Counted from the stretch's first letter, positions 41,751 to 51,865 are shown. The stretch: DNA of 64,000 nucleotides from an uncultured Opitutales bacterium (GCA_944390805.1 CALXQW010000036.1:108673-172672); one strand, 5' to 3'. Notes: generated from the sequence alone by a model not told the origin. Translations and numbers: made by a program.

Positions 41751-44336
41751 ATGAGACAAAAATTATTGCCTTTGGTGTGTTTGCCATTGTCGATATTCGG
41801 CGTGGCGTGTTCGTCGTGGTTCGGCGACGAGACTATGGAATTGAAAAACGACTCAGTCGAACTTGTCTGGAAGAATACGGACAACGGCTGGGTACTCGAT
41901 AAATTCGTGGCAAAAGACGGATCTGACGAGTTGGATTTTGGTGAGCCGTCTGGAGAATGCGCAGTTCTTTATTCCGAGACAAAGCCGTCGGATGATCCTC
42001 TTGTAATTCTTGAGGATGGCAAGCCTTTGGACATTCCGGGAAAGAGGTTTAAGTATATAATAAAGAAACATGAGAAAAGTATAGCTGCTGTTCCCATGAA
42101 CAGGGCTGGCACATACGATGTTTTCTTCCCCAAAACGGCCCAGATACTTGGAGATAGCGTTGCATTTATTGAATCGGGACAGTTTGGCAAGTATGAGTCG
42201 GTCTGGAGCCTGAGCAAGAAGGATCCGTCAGATATCAATGTTAAGATAACATTTACGGCGGCAAAAGACGGTTATTATTCTTTGCCTACGCCAACTTTGG
42301 CAACGATAGAGGAAGATCAGCTTGGCTGGGGAGTTGTGCCCGGCTGGTATCAGGGAAATTCGATAAATCCGGTATTCCATCTTGCGTATGAATACGCCCA
42401 AGGCTTGCCGCAGTATCCTACAATATGCCGCGAAAGCACCATCACGACAATGTCGTCTTTAATGGAGAATAAAGATGGGGTAACTTTGGCGGTAACTCCG
42501 GCACCCGGTCAAGATAGAAATGCTTTTGAGAAGGATCATTCCACCCATACAGACTGGAAGATAGGCTTGTCCCACATGAATAAGGATTCAAAGCTTACAC
42601 CCACGGCGTATCATCCGGTTCTGGGTCAGCGCGATTCCTTCATGAAGGCGGGCCAGACAAAAACTTTCGAGTTTACAATATCGCTCAAGAAGGCCGACTG
42701 GTACTCTGTGTATTCGCATGTAATTTACGACATATACAATCTTAAGAGGGCAATAGCTTTCAAGGATACAGCGCAGTCTTTGACCGACAGGGTATTGGCT
42801 ATGCACAAATACCTTATTGACGACAAAACCTCTCTTTGGCAGCAGGTTGAGTTTGACGGTGTTCAGATAGGAGCACAGTCATATTTGGGCGGAGTTCATG
42901 GAGCTGATCCCAAGAAGAAAGACGCGATAAAGAACTCAGACATAGGTGCGGTATGGATGCTTGCATCGATAACTGATGATCCAGTTTTGAAACAGACTCG
43001 TCTGCCGTTTATACGCAATTTCAAGGTAAAGCAGCAGCAGACGGAGCCCGGATTCTTCCAGGGTGCCGCAAAGGGTCAGTATTATCTGATGATAAAGAAG
43101 ATCTTTACAGAAGAGTGGGGGTCTCACTTTGAGCCGATAGGGTTGACCTATTACACTCTTATGGACATAGGCAACATACTTTTGTTTGAGCCGAATGACA
43201 AAGAGTTGAAGGATCTTTTGCGTCTTGGAGCCGATAAGCTTCTGCAGTGGCAGAGGGAGGACGGCAGCTGGGTTGTTGCGTATGATACAGAGACAAAGAA
43301 GCCAATATTTACCGACCTGCAAGATTTGCGTCCTACATTCTACGGAATGGTTATAGCCTATAAGATTCTCGGAGACGAGAAATATCTGAAAGCTGCCGAG
43401 AAGGGTGCCGATTGGTTTGTAAAGAATGCTGTCGATAAGGGGCACTTTACTGGTGTATGTGGAGATGTTCGTTTTGTGAACGACTTTGCCACCGCCCAGA
43501 GCGCGCAGGCTCTTATGGACTTGTACGAGATAGACAAAAACGAGGCGTATCTCGACGCGGCAAAGCGCACAGCAAAGATGTATACCACATCAATATATAC
43601 GCATCCGATTCCCACGAACGATGTAAAAGTTTGCCGTAAGAACAAGGTCTATGATTGGCAACTCAATCAGGTAGGTCTTTGTTTTGAGCATGGTGGTAGT
43701 ATGGGATCGGCAACGGGCGGCGGTCCAATATTGCTTTTGAGCCATTGTGGAATGTTTGTTAAGCTCTATCAGTTGACGAAAGATCCGTTGCTTTTGGATT
43801 TGGCGAGAGCTGGAGCGCTTGGGCGCGATGCATTTGTAAATCCGGATACTCGCGTGGCGTCGTATTACTGGAGCAATTTCAATAATGGATCAGGCCCATT
43901 CCCGCACCATGCATGGTGGCAGGTTGGCTGGATTATGGATTATCTCGTTGCCGAGGCTGAAATGCGTTCCGACAACAAGATATCTTTCCCGCGTGGATTC
44001 ATAACCCCGAAGGTTGGGCCGCACCGCTCTTTAGGATTTGCTCCCGGCGAGATATACGGGCAAAAGTCAAATCTGATACTCAGGCACGGTCTTATAAAGA
44101 TCAGCAATCCAAATGTAAATTATCTGACTGCAATGAGCACCGACGGAAAAACATTTTTCCTAATGCTCATGAACGACCATGCAAGGGATTGCGTTGCTAC
44201 GGTTGAGATAGATCCGGCGCAGATTGGCTGGAAGGGTATCTCTTGCGAGAACGACTCTTCCTTCAAAGGAAATAAGGCGTCGCTAAATCTTAAGAGCTTT
44301 GGCCTGACGGTGCTTAAGTTTACCGAGAAGAAATAA
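41751..44336 (+). CDS. Large lipoprotein with six-hairpin (alpha/alpha toroid) domain, probable glycan-active enzyme
   Basis: An 861-residue predicted lipoprotein; the start at 41751 gives MRQKLLPLV and a lipobox ending GVAC (Cys20). Longer frames to 41559 cross a terminator. Residues 30-330 look beta-rich (ELKNDSVELVWKN, then a beta-supersandwich-like segment), residues 340-720 are a helical toroid with repeated motifs such as DLLRLGADKLLQWQREDGSW, KAAEKGADWFVKNA, FVNDFATAQSAQALMDLYE and LDAAKRTAKMY, and a final beta domain follows (LRHGLIKISNPNVNYLTAMSTDGKTFFLM). This matches six-hairpin glycosidases or polysaccharide lyases in shape, but I cannot assign a family or residues. It follows the Gfo-HEAT pair, separated by a terminator, and ends with its own terminator. 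Confidence 0.78.
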   Translation: MRQKLLPLVCLPLSIFGVACSSWFGDETMELKNDSVELVWKNTDNGWVLDKFVAKDGSDELDFGEPSGECAVLYSETKPSDDPLVILEDGKPLDIPGKRFKYIIKKHEKSIAAVPMNRAGTYDVFFPKTAQILGDSVAFIESGQFGKYESVWSLSKKDPSDINVKITFTAAKDGYYSLPTPTLATIEEDQLGWGVVPGWYQGNSINPVFHLAYEYAQGLPQYPTICRESTITTMSSLMENKDGVTLAVTPAPGQDRNAFEKDHSTHTDWKIGLSHMNKDSKLTPTAYHPVLGQRDSFMKAGQTKTFEFTISLKKADWYSVYSHVIYDIYNLKRAIAFKDTAQSLTDRVLAMHKYLIDDKTSLWQQVEFDGVQIGAQSYLGGVHGADPKKKDAIKNSDIGAVWMLASITDDPVLKQTRLPFIRNFKVKQQQTEPGFFQGAAKGQYYLMIKKIFTEEWGSHFEPIGLTYYTLMDIGNILLFEPNDKELKDLLRLGADKLLQWQREDGSWVVAYDTETKKPIFTDLQDLRPTFYGMVIAYKILGDEKYLKAAEKGADWFVKNAVDKGHFTGVCGDVRFVNDFATAQSAQALMDLYEIDKNEAYLDAAKRTAKMYTTSIYTHPIPTNDVKVCRKNKVYDWQLNQVGLCFEHGGSMGSATGGGPILLLSHCGMFVKLYQLTKDPLLLDLARAGALGRDAFVNPDTRVASYYWSNFNNGSGPFPHHAWWQVGWIMDYLVAEAEMRSDNKISFPRGFITPKVGPHRSLGFAPGEIYGQKSNLILRHGLIKISNPNVNYLTAMSTDGKTFFLMLMNDHARDCVATVEIDPAQIGWKGISCENDSSFKGNKASLNLKSFGLTVLKFTEKK

Positions 44337-44356
44337 ATATTAATTTTTGAATCTCG

Positions 44357-44387
44357 AGCCGCCATAATTTTATGGCGGCTTTTTTTA
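44357..44387 (+). terminator. Intrinsic terminator after six-hairpin lipoprotein gene
   Basis: A perfect 10-bp stem (AGCCGCCATA with TATGGCGGCT, 44357-44366 and 44371-44380) with a 4-nt loop, then TTTTTTTATTT. Confidence 0.92.
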
Positions 44388-44529
44388 TTTCATTGAGATA
44401 AGGCTATATATTAGAGTAGTTATTTATTTTTGGCAGAACCAATTTTTAGTTAGAGAAAAAAAGACTTTGCCGAGAATTGGTAGTTGATGGTTTTGGCTTG
44501 TTTATGTAAACTTGTGAGAAAATTGGAAA

Positions 44530-45111
44530 ATGGCTAAGCAGATAAAAACTATTGCAGTATATTGCGGTTCAAAAAGTGGGAATAATAAACTTTTTGCAGA
44601 TGCTGCTCGCGATTTGGGTTGTGAAATGGCAAGAAGGTCGATGTCTCTTGTCTATGGGGCAGGGAGTGTTGGTCTGATGGGAATATTGGCGGATTCCGTA
44701 TTGAAATTGGGCGGACGTGTTACGGGGGTTGTGCCTCGGCAGTTTATAAAAGAAGTAGTAAAGCAGGATTTATCGGAGATAATCTATGTAAACTCTATGT
44801 CGGAGCGGAAGCTGAAAATGATAGAGCTTAGCGATGCGAACATAGCTTTGCCTGGAGGCTTTGGTACTTTTGACGAGATATTTGAGGCGCTTGTTCTGTT
44901 GCAGCTTGGAGAATCGGGCAGTCCATGCGGTTTTTTAAATGTGGACGGATATTACGATAGTTTAAAAACATTTTTAGATTCTGCGCTTGAAAGTGGATTT
45001 CTGGATAAATCTGTGCGTTCAATGGCAATTTTTGAGGATACTCCAGCAAAGCTCATATCATCTATGCAAAACTATAAAGACTCTCATGATAGAAGCTATT
45101 GGAAAAGTTGA
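44530..45111 (+). CDS. LOG-family protein (cytokinin riboside monophosphate phosphoribohydrolase-like)
   Basis: A 193-residue Rossmann-like protein of the LOG/TIGR00730 family, which cleaves N6-modified AMP, or AMP itself, to base and ribose 5-phosphate. Signature pieces are IAVYCGSKSGNN, LVYGAGSVGLMG, MSERKLKMIELSDANIALPGGFGTFDEIFE with the PGGxGTxxE catalytic motif, and QLG. It stands alone between a terminator and GH20. The biological role in bacteria is usually nucleotide salvage; no hormone role is implied. Confidence 0.92.
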   Translation: MAKQIKTIAVYCGSKSGNNKLFADAARDLGCEMARRSMSLVYGAGSVGLMGILADSVLKLGGRVTGVVPRQFIKEVVKQDLSEIIYVNSMSERKLKMIELSDANIALPGGFGTFDEIFEALVLLQLGESGSPCGFLNVDGYYDSLKTFLDSALESGFLDKSVRSMAIFEDTPAKLISSMQNYKDSHDRSYWKS

Positions 45112-45247
45112 TATGTATCTCTATATTTTTGAGTACACCGCTCTCTTACAGCACCTCAAAAAGGCTATTGACTTTGTTATTCTATAAAATAATCTAAGAG
45201 CCGTAAGTTTATTTAGCTCAATCAAAATTCTTTGAAGGGGGAGAGAG

Positions 45248-46807
45248 ATGGAAAGAATATTGTCTGTAATTTATGCTGCATTTATATTTTTTGTTATACA
45301 ATTATTCTTTGGTTTAAATGCGTTGGGAATCTCGAATGTAAATCTTAGTGATAGATTGATTCCGCAACCTAAGCACATAGAATTTACAGGCAAAGACTGG
45401 TATAAAATTTGCGATGATTCCAAAATCCGCATAAAGACTGCAAATGAAATTACAAGTGGCGATAAATCAGAAATTGAGGATATTTTTGAGCAGTATTGGG
45501 ATATAGAACCAGATATAGAATTTTTGATTGATGAGGCTCTTGGTAATATGGGCTCAGATGCCTACAAATTGTCGGTAGATTCAGATGTATTGGATATTTT
45601 CTCAAAAGACTCCGAAGGAATCTTTCAAGGATTAAAGACCTTGCGCCAACTATCCGAGCCAATGCGCGGTACTTTAAAGACTGACGCCCATATACTTCCA
45701 CAATGCAAAATAGACGACTTCCCCGGTATGGACTTTCGGGGTATTCATCTTGTAATAATGCCAGAAACTAAAGCCTTTGAGATAGAAAAAAAGGTGAGGC
45801 TTGCGGCGTATTATAAGTTCAATTATGTGATACTTGAATTTTGGGGGTGTTATCCGTCGGAGGTTAGGCCAGGTTTTAATTTCGAGAATCCATACATGAC
45901 CCGAAAGGATATTAAAAATCTCGTAGAGACAGCAAAGAAACTAAGAATAATGCTGATTCCGCAGATGACTGTATTTGGTCATGCGTCGGGCTCGATGTTT
46001 AGAAGCGGAAAGCATAGCGCCCTCGATCTGAATCCGGAGTTTGCTCCTCTGTTTGAGCCTACTGGCTGGACATGGTGCCTTTCAAATCCTCATACAAGAG
46101 AAGTGTTAACAGACATGGCTTTGGAAATGTGGGAACTTTTCGGCAGGCCTAAGTTTTTCCACATAGGCTGCGATGAAGCCTATGACTTTGCTACATGTTC
46201 TGTATGTTCACAAATGGATCAAAAAGAACTGTTGAAGAATCACATTGTATATTTTAGGGATTTATTCGCCAAAAATGGTGTTAGAATAATGATGTGGCAC
46301 GATATGCTCTTGGAGAAGGGCGAATGGAAAGGTCTTACTGCAAGCGCAAAGCCTGAACAAGGATTGAAAAATCTGTATAAGGAGCTGCCCAAAGATATTA
46401 TAATTTGCTGTTGGGAATACGGATATGTGCCATCAGATGAGTCTAACCCTGTATTTCCATCAGGCAAGTTCTTTGCCGACGCCGGATTTAAAACATTGAT
46501 GTGTTCTTGGACGAGTCCAAAGAATACATATTTAATGGGAAAATTTGTTGAACAAGCATCTTTATACGGCATGTTGGGTACAATGTGGTATAATACATAT
46601 GGAGAGGCCTTCCAAAAAATATATATGCAAACATCCGCCGCATGTTGGGGAGGCGAGCCTCCAAACCTGGCGGAAGGGCACAAATCCTTCTTGCGCAGGT
46701 TAAATTTTGATCGCCATTTGCGTCAGGTATCTATAGATATGGGGATAGACAAGATGGAGGAGTCTGGCAGAACGGAAAATCAGGAGATTCCGCGCTTCCT
46801 CTATTAG
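45248..46807 (+). CDS. GH20-like beta-N-acetylhexosaminidase
   Basis: A 519-residue exported glycosidase. After an N-terminal signal or anchor helix (residues 5-25), an alpha/beta GH20b-like domain runs to about 155, and the TIM barrel starts at FPGMDFRGIHLVI. The neighbouring catalytic pair D309-E310 in FHIGCDEAYD is the GH20 hallmark (polarising Asp and acid/base Glu). Aromatic substrate residues follow in WHDMLLEKG, CCWEYGY and LGTMWYNTYGEA. GH20 enzymes remove terminal GlcNAc or GalNAc from glycans such as mucin, chitin or glycosaminoglycans. A strong AGGGGGAGAGAG ribosome binding site precedes the ATG. It is followed by a decayed LamG-type gene. Confidence 0.87.
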   Translation: MERILSVIYAAFIFFVIQLFFGLNALGISNVNLSDRLIPQPKHIEFTGKDWYKICDDSKIRIKTANEITSGDKSEIEDIFEQYWDIEPDIEFLIDEALGNMGSDAYKLSVDSDVLDIFSKDSEGIFQGLKTLRQLSEPMRGTLKTDAHILPQCKIDDFPGMDFRGIHLVIMPETKAFEIEKKVRLAAYYKFNYVILEFWGCYPSEVRPGFNFENPYMTRKDIKNLVETAKKLRIMLIPQMTVFGHASGSMFRSGKHSALDLNPEFAPLFEPTGWTWCLSNPHTREVLTDMALEMWELFGRPKFFHIGCDEAYDFATCSVCSQMDQKELLKNHIVYFRDLFAKNGVRIMMWHDMLLEKGEWKGLTASAKPEQGLKNLYKELPKDIIICCWEYGYVPSDESNPVFPSGKFFADAGFKTLMCSWTSPKNTYLMGKFVEQASLYGMLGTMWYNTYGEAFQKIYMQTSAACWGGEPPNLAEGHKSFLRRLNFDRHLRQVSIDMGIDKMEESGRTENQEIPRFLY

Positions 46808-46819
46808 TTTAAATCTTAA

Positions 46820-47435
46820 ATATACAAGTCTTACAAGGTATCGATAATTTTCATCTTTTCCGGCATTCTATCCCCGAATATCTTCAATTACAGGCTATCA
46901 TACTATTTCGGCAATACATCAAGAGATGATTCAAATCCATCTGTTATATCCGCAAAATTGAAGGAACTTAAAATGGAGAAGAATTTGTCTAATCTTAGCG
47001 ACGGAGATTTTTCCTTAGAAATTCTGGTAGACAATTCCCGATTCTCCTCAAGTTTTGTTGGACGCAATGAATTTTTATTTTACGGGTATGAGAGTCGAAC
47101 TCATAGACGCCCGTTTTGTAAGATTTATCATGCATGAAAAACATTCAACAGCGAAGATCCTTTCCGATGTAAATTCAATTTGCAAAGGCAAAAATCATAT
47201 AGTTATAAGCGCCAACGGACTTGCAAAAATTCTTACTGTTGTTGTAAATGGCCGTCTTTCTGACGGCGGAATAAGAAAATATAAAGGGTTGAAAAGAATT
47301 CCATTTGAATTCTCACAAATTCCAACTCCATCTTCTTGGAAATTGTCAAACTGCATTCAAAAACTCAGAATATATTCAGTGCCTCTACGGACAAATCAAG
47401 CTGTCGGAAACTATCGCTGGTTCTCGAAAAAATAG
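46820..47435 (+). pseudogene. Decayed LamG/concanavalin-like domain gene
   Basis: Two overlapping frames encode halves of one lectin-like beta-sandwich. The first (46820-47137) has no start and reads YRLSYYFGNTS, then SDGDFSLEILVDNSRFSS and NEFLFYG. The second (47055-47435) continues with KNHIVISANGLAKILTVVVNG and ends with LRIYSVPLRTNQAVGNYR, the common closing strand of LamG-type domains. A single-base shift near 47085 would join them. The N-terminus is missing and the start of the second frame is only a TTG without a ribosome binding site. The intact ancestor was probably a carbohydrate-binding module or LamG protein, perhaps part of the GH20 locus. Frameshift by sequencing error is possible, but the missing 5' end supports real decay. 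Confidence 0.55.
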
Positions 47436-47463
47436 ATCCGCTTAATTCTATTTTCTCGCTAAA

Positions 47464-47499
47464 AAAAAGAGAAGCTACCTCTTAATAGCTTCTCTTTTT
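47464..47499. terminator. Bidirectional terminator between LamG remnant and RND gene
   Basis: A 13-bp stem (AAAAGAGAAGCTA with TAGCTTCTCTTTT, 47465-47477 and 47486-47498), A-rich on the left and T-rich on the right. It serves the minus-strand RND operon and any plus-strand transcript from GH20. Confidence 0.88.
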
Positions 47500-47553
47500 G
47501 TGTGCGAAAAATATTACGATTTTACCCGTCGAAATTCTAATATGTTTAATATC

Positions 47554-50500
47554 CTACTTTGAGGAATTTTCCTGCGCAATGGGTTTGCTTCTTGAAAATA
47601 TCATCTTTATGCGTCGTATTACATAATAGAATACCGGAGTAAATAAGCAGCCGAATATGGTAACTCCTATCATTCCGTAAAGTACTGAAGTTCCTAAAGA
47701 TCTTCTCAACTCAAATCCAGAACCGCTGCCGTATGCCAAAGGAACTACGCCCAATATGAACGCAAGGCTTGTCATCATTATCGGGCGCAATCTGTTCTTT
47801 GCTGCATTGCTTACGCTAGAGACAAGCTCTTCTCCTTTGTCCTCTCGCTGCTTGGCAAACTCAACTATCAATATGGCGTTCTTGCAGGCTAATCCTATTA
47901 ATACAACAAAGCCTATCTGGCTCATTATATTATCGTCGAGCCCTCTGTAATGTATGCCCATAATGGCAAACAATAGCACCAAAGGAACCACCAGTATTAC
48001 GGCAAGAGGCATGCTCCAGCTCTCGTACAAAGCGGAAAGCATCAGAAATACGAACACTACGCATATGGCAAATATGTACATTGAAGTATTCCCAGTTTTC
48101 TTTTCCTGATATGCCATGTCTGTCCACTCTATACCCATTCCTTGCGGCAAGATTTTTGCCGCAAGTTTCTCTATATCGGCTATAGCCTGTCCGGTACTGT
48201 ATCCCTCAGCAAGGTCTCCCTGAACTTCGGCGGAAGGGTAGAGGTTGTAGCGCACAGTTCTGTCTGGTCCAATTCCCCTCCTTAACTTTACAAGCGAACC
48301 CAACGGAACATTTTGACCAAGCTTATTAGGAACCTTCAGCTTATAGATATCTTCCGGATTCTGCCTATTCTTGCTCTGCGCTTGGGCAACAACTTTGTAT
48401 ACGCGGCCCAATATGTTGAAATCATTTACATAAATGGAACCAAGATTGTATTGCATTGTGCTGAATATGGATTCTATCGGAACATTCAGCTTTTGTGCGC
48501 GCTCTCTGTCTATCTCTATAAAAAGCTGCGGATTTGTATTTCTATAACTTGTAAACGCATGCGATACCGACGGAAGCTTTGATGCCTCTTTTGCGAGAAG
48601 CTGCGTGTATTTTTCTATCTGCATAAGCCCAAGACCCGCTCTATCCTGAACCTGAAGCTTAAAGTCGGACCCAGACCCTATCCCTCGCACTGGAGCGGGC
48701 GTCACTATATTGCAAATTGCCTCGCGGACATTGTCGTTTAGCTTCTTTTTAACTTCAGCTATAATTTTGTCTGCCGATAGGCCTTTCTTGTCTCGCTCTT
48801 TTCTATCTTCCAAGTTTACAAATATACTTGAAGCGTTTGATGCATTTACACTGGCTATTGACCAACCAACGCTTGGTACGGAATATCTTACTCCTTCGGT
48901 ATTTTGTATTATCTCTGATACTCTTTTTGAGACTTCCTCTGTACGCTCAAAAGAAGCTCCGTCGGGAAGTTGTACTCCTACATTGAAATATCCCTGGTCC
49001 TGTTTGGGTATAAAGCCCGTAGGAGTAATTTCAAAGTAGTGTTTTGCCGCATATAACAACCCAACATAGAAAATCAATATGAGCAGCGACACTCTTACAA
49101 GATGTTTTACCAACCAGCCATAGGCTTTTGCGGTCGAATCAAAACATATATTAAATAAGGAGAAAAACCAGCCTACTGAAAAGTTCCAGATCTTATCGAA
49201 AATAGATTTCTTTGCGTCAGTTGGCTTTAGCATCAGTGCGCATAACGCCGGAGTCAATGTAAGAGAGACTATCCCTGAAATTATTGTAGAAGACGCTATT
49301 GTTATGGCAAACTGCTTGTAAAACTGTCCTGTAATACCCGGTATGAATGCGGTAGGCACAAACACGCAGCTCAGCACCAGAACTATGGCTATTAGTGCTC
49401 CTTGTACTTGAGTCATAGCCTGCTTTGTAGCTTCTCTTGGTGCAAGCCCTCCGGCCATATTGCGCTCTACATTCTCAACAACAACTATTGCATCGTCCAC
49501 AACAATTCCTATCGCCAGCACCAACCCAAATAGGGTAAGATTGTTTATGGAAAATCCGAACAGAAATAATACTCCAAATGTTCCTATCAATGATACCGGT
49601 ATTGCCGCCAATGGAATTACCGCAGCCCTGAAATTTTGCAAAAATAACATCACAACAGCAACTACCAAAATTATTGCAAAAAATATGGTCTCGTAAACTT
49701 CATGTATAGATTCAGTTATGAATGCGGTCAAGTCTTGCCCAATTATATAGTCCACATCGTTCGGAAACGACTTTTTCATCTCCTCTATTTCCGCCTTGAT
49801 GCGCTTAACTGTTTCTATCGCATTTGTTCCCGGAAGCTGATACGCACCCATGGCAACAGAAGAATTTCCGTTAATGTAAGATTCGTTTCCGTAGGTATTT
49901 GCCCCAAGTTCTATTGTGGCTACATCTCTTAAATGCACAATTTTTCCGTCGGGAGTATACTTTACTATTATGTTTCCAAATTCCTCTTCAGTTTGCAGCC
50001 TACCTTTGGCATTTATTATAAGTTCGTACGCTCCGCCAGTTTCAAGCGGCGGCTGATTGAGCTTTCCAGCTGCTATCTGTTGGTTTTGTTCTTGCAGGGC
50101 GGCTATTACTTCAGCCGGAGAAAGGTCCAATATGGATAACCTGTCCGGATCAAGCCATATTCTCATGCAGTATTCTTTTGCCCCAAATATATTAAATTCG
50201 CTAACTCCGTACACGCGCGACAATCTATCCTGTATCTGTGTTATCGCGTAGTTTGAAAGATACAACTTATCCCTCGTCCCGTTTGGAGATATCAGGTTTA
50301 TTGATAAAATCATATCCGGAGAACGCTTGCGTACCGATACACCCGTATCTCGAACTTCTTTTGGAAGCCTTCTTTCCGCCTTAGAAACTCTATTTTGAAC
50401 AAGTATTTGTGCCAAATCTGGATCTGTACCTGTTTCAAAAACCACAGATATTCTAAGAGAACCGGCAGAGTCGCACTGGCTTTGCATATATATCATATTC

Positions 50501-50724
50501 TCCACGCCGTTTATCTCCTGTTCGAGCGGCGCGCATACAGTATCCATAACTACTTCCGGTGATGCTCCGGAATAACTTGTATACACGCTTATTGTCGGCG
50601 GAACAATCTCTGGATATTGCGTTACCGGCAAGGCCAGATAACCAAATACGCCTATCAATATTATGATTATCGATACGACAGTTGCAAATATAGGCCTGTC
50701 TATGAAAAAATGGGAGAATTTCAT
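47554..50724 (-). CDS. RND multidrug efflux transporter, HAE1 family (AcrB/MexB-like)
   Basis: A 1056-residue inner-membrane pump driven by protons, with twelve membrane helices in two halves and large periplasmic loops. It begins FIDRPIFATVVSIIII, a typical HAE1 start. The proton-relay Asp pair is in AIGIVVDDAIVVVENVER, and LTLTPALCALML and the second-half ALYESWSMPLAVILVVPL and RPIMMTSLAFILGVVPLAYG blocks are standard. It works with the adaptor gene 1 bp upstream and an outer-membrane TolC-type channel that is not in the window. Substrates are likely hydrophobic toxins or bile-like compounds but cannot be read from sequence. The gene ends at a bidirectional terminator. Confidence 0.95.
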   Translation of the reverse strand: MKFSHFFIDRPIFATVVSIIIILIGVFGYLALPVTQYPEIVPPTISVYTSYSGASPEVVMDTVCAPLEQEINGVENMIYMQSQCDSAGSLRISVVFETGTDPDLAQILVQNRVSKAERRLPKEVRDTGVSVRKRSPDMILSINLISPNGTRDKLYLSNYAITQIQDRLSRVYGVSEFNIFGAKEYCMRIWLDPDRLSILDLSPAEVIAALQEQNQQIAAGKLNQPPLETGGAYELIINAKGRLQTEEEFGNIIVKYTPDGKIVHLRDVATIELGANTYGNESYINGNSSVAMGAYQLPGTNAIETVKRIKAEIEEMKKSFPNDVDYIIGQDLTAFITESIHEVYETIFFAIILVVAVVMLFLQNFRAAVIPLAAIPVSLIGTFGVLFLFGFSINNLTLFGLVLAIGIVVDDAIVVVENVERNMAGGLAPREATKQAMTQVQGALIAIVLVLSCVFVPTAFIPGITGQFYKQFAITIASSTIISGIVSLTLTPALCALMLKPTDAKKSIFDKIWNFSVGWFFSLFNICFDSTAKAYGWLVKHLVRVSLLILIFYVGLLYAAKHYFEITPTGFIPKQDQGYFNVGVQLPDGASFERTEEVSKRVSEIIQNTEGVRYSVPSVGWSIASVNASNASSIFVNLEDRKERDKKGLSADKIIAEVKKKLNDNVREAICNIVTPAPVRGIGSGSDFKLQVQDRAGLGLMQIEKYTQLLAKEASKLPSVSHAFTSYRNTNPQLFIEIDRERAQKLNVPIESIFSTMQYNLGSIYVNDFNILGRVYKVVAQAQSKNRQNPEDIYKLKVPNKLGQNVPLGSLVKLRRGIGPDRTVRYNLYPSAEVQGDLAEGYSTGQAIADIEKLAAKILPQGMGIEWTDMAYQEKKTGNTSMYIFAICVVFVFLMLSALYESWSMPLAVILVVPLVLLFAIMGIHYRGLDDNIMSQIGFVVLIGLACKNAILIVEFAKQREDKGEELVSSVSNAAKNRLRPIMMTSLAFILGVVPLAYGSGSGFELRRSLGTSVLYGMIGVTIFGCLFTPVFYYVIRRIKMIFSRSKPIAQENSSK

Positions 50725-50725
50725 T

Positions 50726-51865
50726 CTATTTAAGCTCCTTCAAAATGGCGTTTACCTTGTTTTGAGGCACAGCAAATTGTATGCCGTTTATCACCACTTT
50801 GTCTTTTGCGCTCAGACCGCTTTTTATTATCTGCATGTTGCCTATTAGATCCCCAACAACTACGGGCCTATATTCAACTACTGAATCGTCGTTTACAACC
50901 AATACATACCTTCCCACCAAATCAGTTCCTATTGCAAGTTCAGGCAGCAAAAGCTGCTTTTCTGGCTTTCCGCAGTTTAGGCGCGCCTTCGCGTACATTC
51001 CAGGGTATAGTTTTCCCTCTTTATTATCTATATTAGCCCTCAGTTCTATACTCGATGCATCGAGCGAATTGCTGACATAGCTTAAGTATCCAAAATGCGA
51101 CGGCTTAGTTTCGTCCATCAATGTAAGTTCAACTCTTGGCCCTGTTTTCTTTGCATTGTTTATCAACTCAAATAACCTATTGTTTGTATAGCGGATAAGG
51201 TCTCTTTCGCTGATATCGAAATACGCGTAGACTATGTCTCTGGATACTATCGTAGCCATGAGTGTTGTGTCGGACGATACAAGATTCCCTCTATCTACGA
51301 AACGCTTGCTGACATATCCTGATATTGGCGAACGCACCTTTGTAAATTCCAGATTAAGCATTGCCTCCCTAAGCTTTGCCTTTGCGTTTAAATATACGGC
51401 ACTTGCGCTTGCCAATTCGCTCTTTCTGCTTTCAAGCAGCTCTTTTGAAATTGCATTGCTCTTGAGAAGCTCTTGGGCTCTTTCCAGATTGCTCTTAGCC
51501 AAGTCAATGCGCGCCTCTATCTCGCTGACAGATGCTTTGCAGGCTTCCACAACCGCCTCAAACGGGCGCGGATCTATCTCAAAGAGCAGCTGGTCTTCCT
51601 TTACATAGTCTCCGTCCAAAAAACATATTTTTTCAAGATAGCCGTTTACCCTCGAACGAACTTCCACAGACTTTTCTCCTTCTATTCTTGCTGTATATTC
51701 GTCCCAGAGCTCAACATCTTTAACCAAGGGTAGGGCAACTTCTACTGTCGGTATCTTCTCCTCTTTTGGAGCCGCTTCTTGTTTCTTTTGGCATCCGCTA
51801 AATAGTATTGCGCCAAATATGCAACTAACAACCGCAGTGAAACTCTTCTTGTATCCAAATTTCAT
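50726..51865 (-). CDS. RND efflux periplasmic adaptor lipoprotein (AcrA/MexA-like)
   Basis: A 379-residue membrane fusion protein. The start at 51865 gives a lipoprotein signal with lipobox FSGC (Cys23), then a Lys/Glu-rich linker. The lipoyl-like half motif VEVRSRVNGYLEKICFLDGDYVKEDQLLFEID, an alpha-helical hairpin (about residues 100-170), FTKVRSPISGYV and a beta-barrel with LYPGMYAKARL are the normal order. The frame is open 25 codons upstream without a ribosome binding site. It is followed by the pump gene after 1 bp. No local regulator (TetR or MarR) is present. Confidence 0.94.
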   Translation of the reverse strand: MKFGYKKSFTAVVSCIFGAILFSGCQKKQEAAPKEEKIPTVEVALPLVKDVELWDEYTARIEGEKSVEVRSRVNGYLEKICFLDGDYVKEDQLLFEIDPRPFEAVVEACKASVSEIEARIDLAKSNLERAQELLKSNAISKELLESRKSELASASAVYLNAKAKLREAMLNLEFTKVRSPISGYVSKRFVDRGNLVSSDTTLMATIVSRDIVYAYFDISERDLIRYTNNRLFELINNAKKTGPRVELTLMDETKPSHFGYLSYVSNSLDASSIELRANIDNKEGKLYPGMYAKARLNCGKPEKQLLLPELAIGTDLVGRYVLVVNDDSVVEYRPVVVGDLIGNMQIIKSGLSAKDKVVINGIQFAVPQNKVNAILKELK

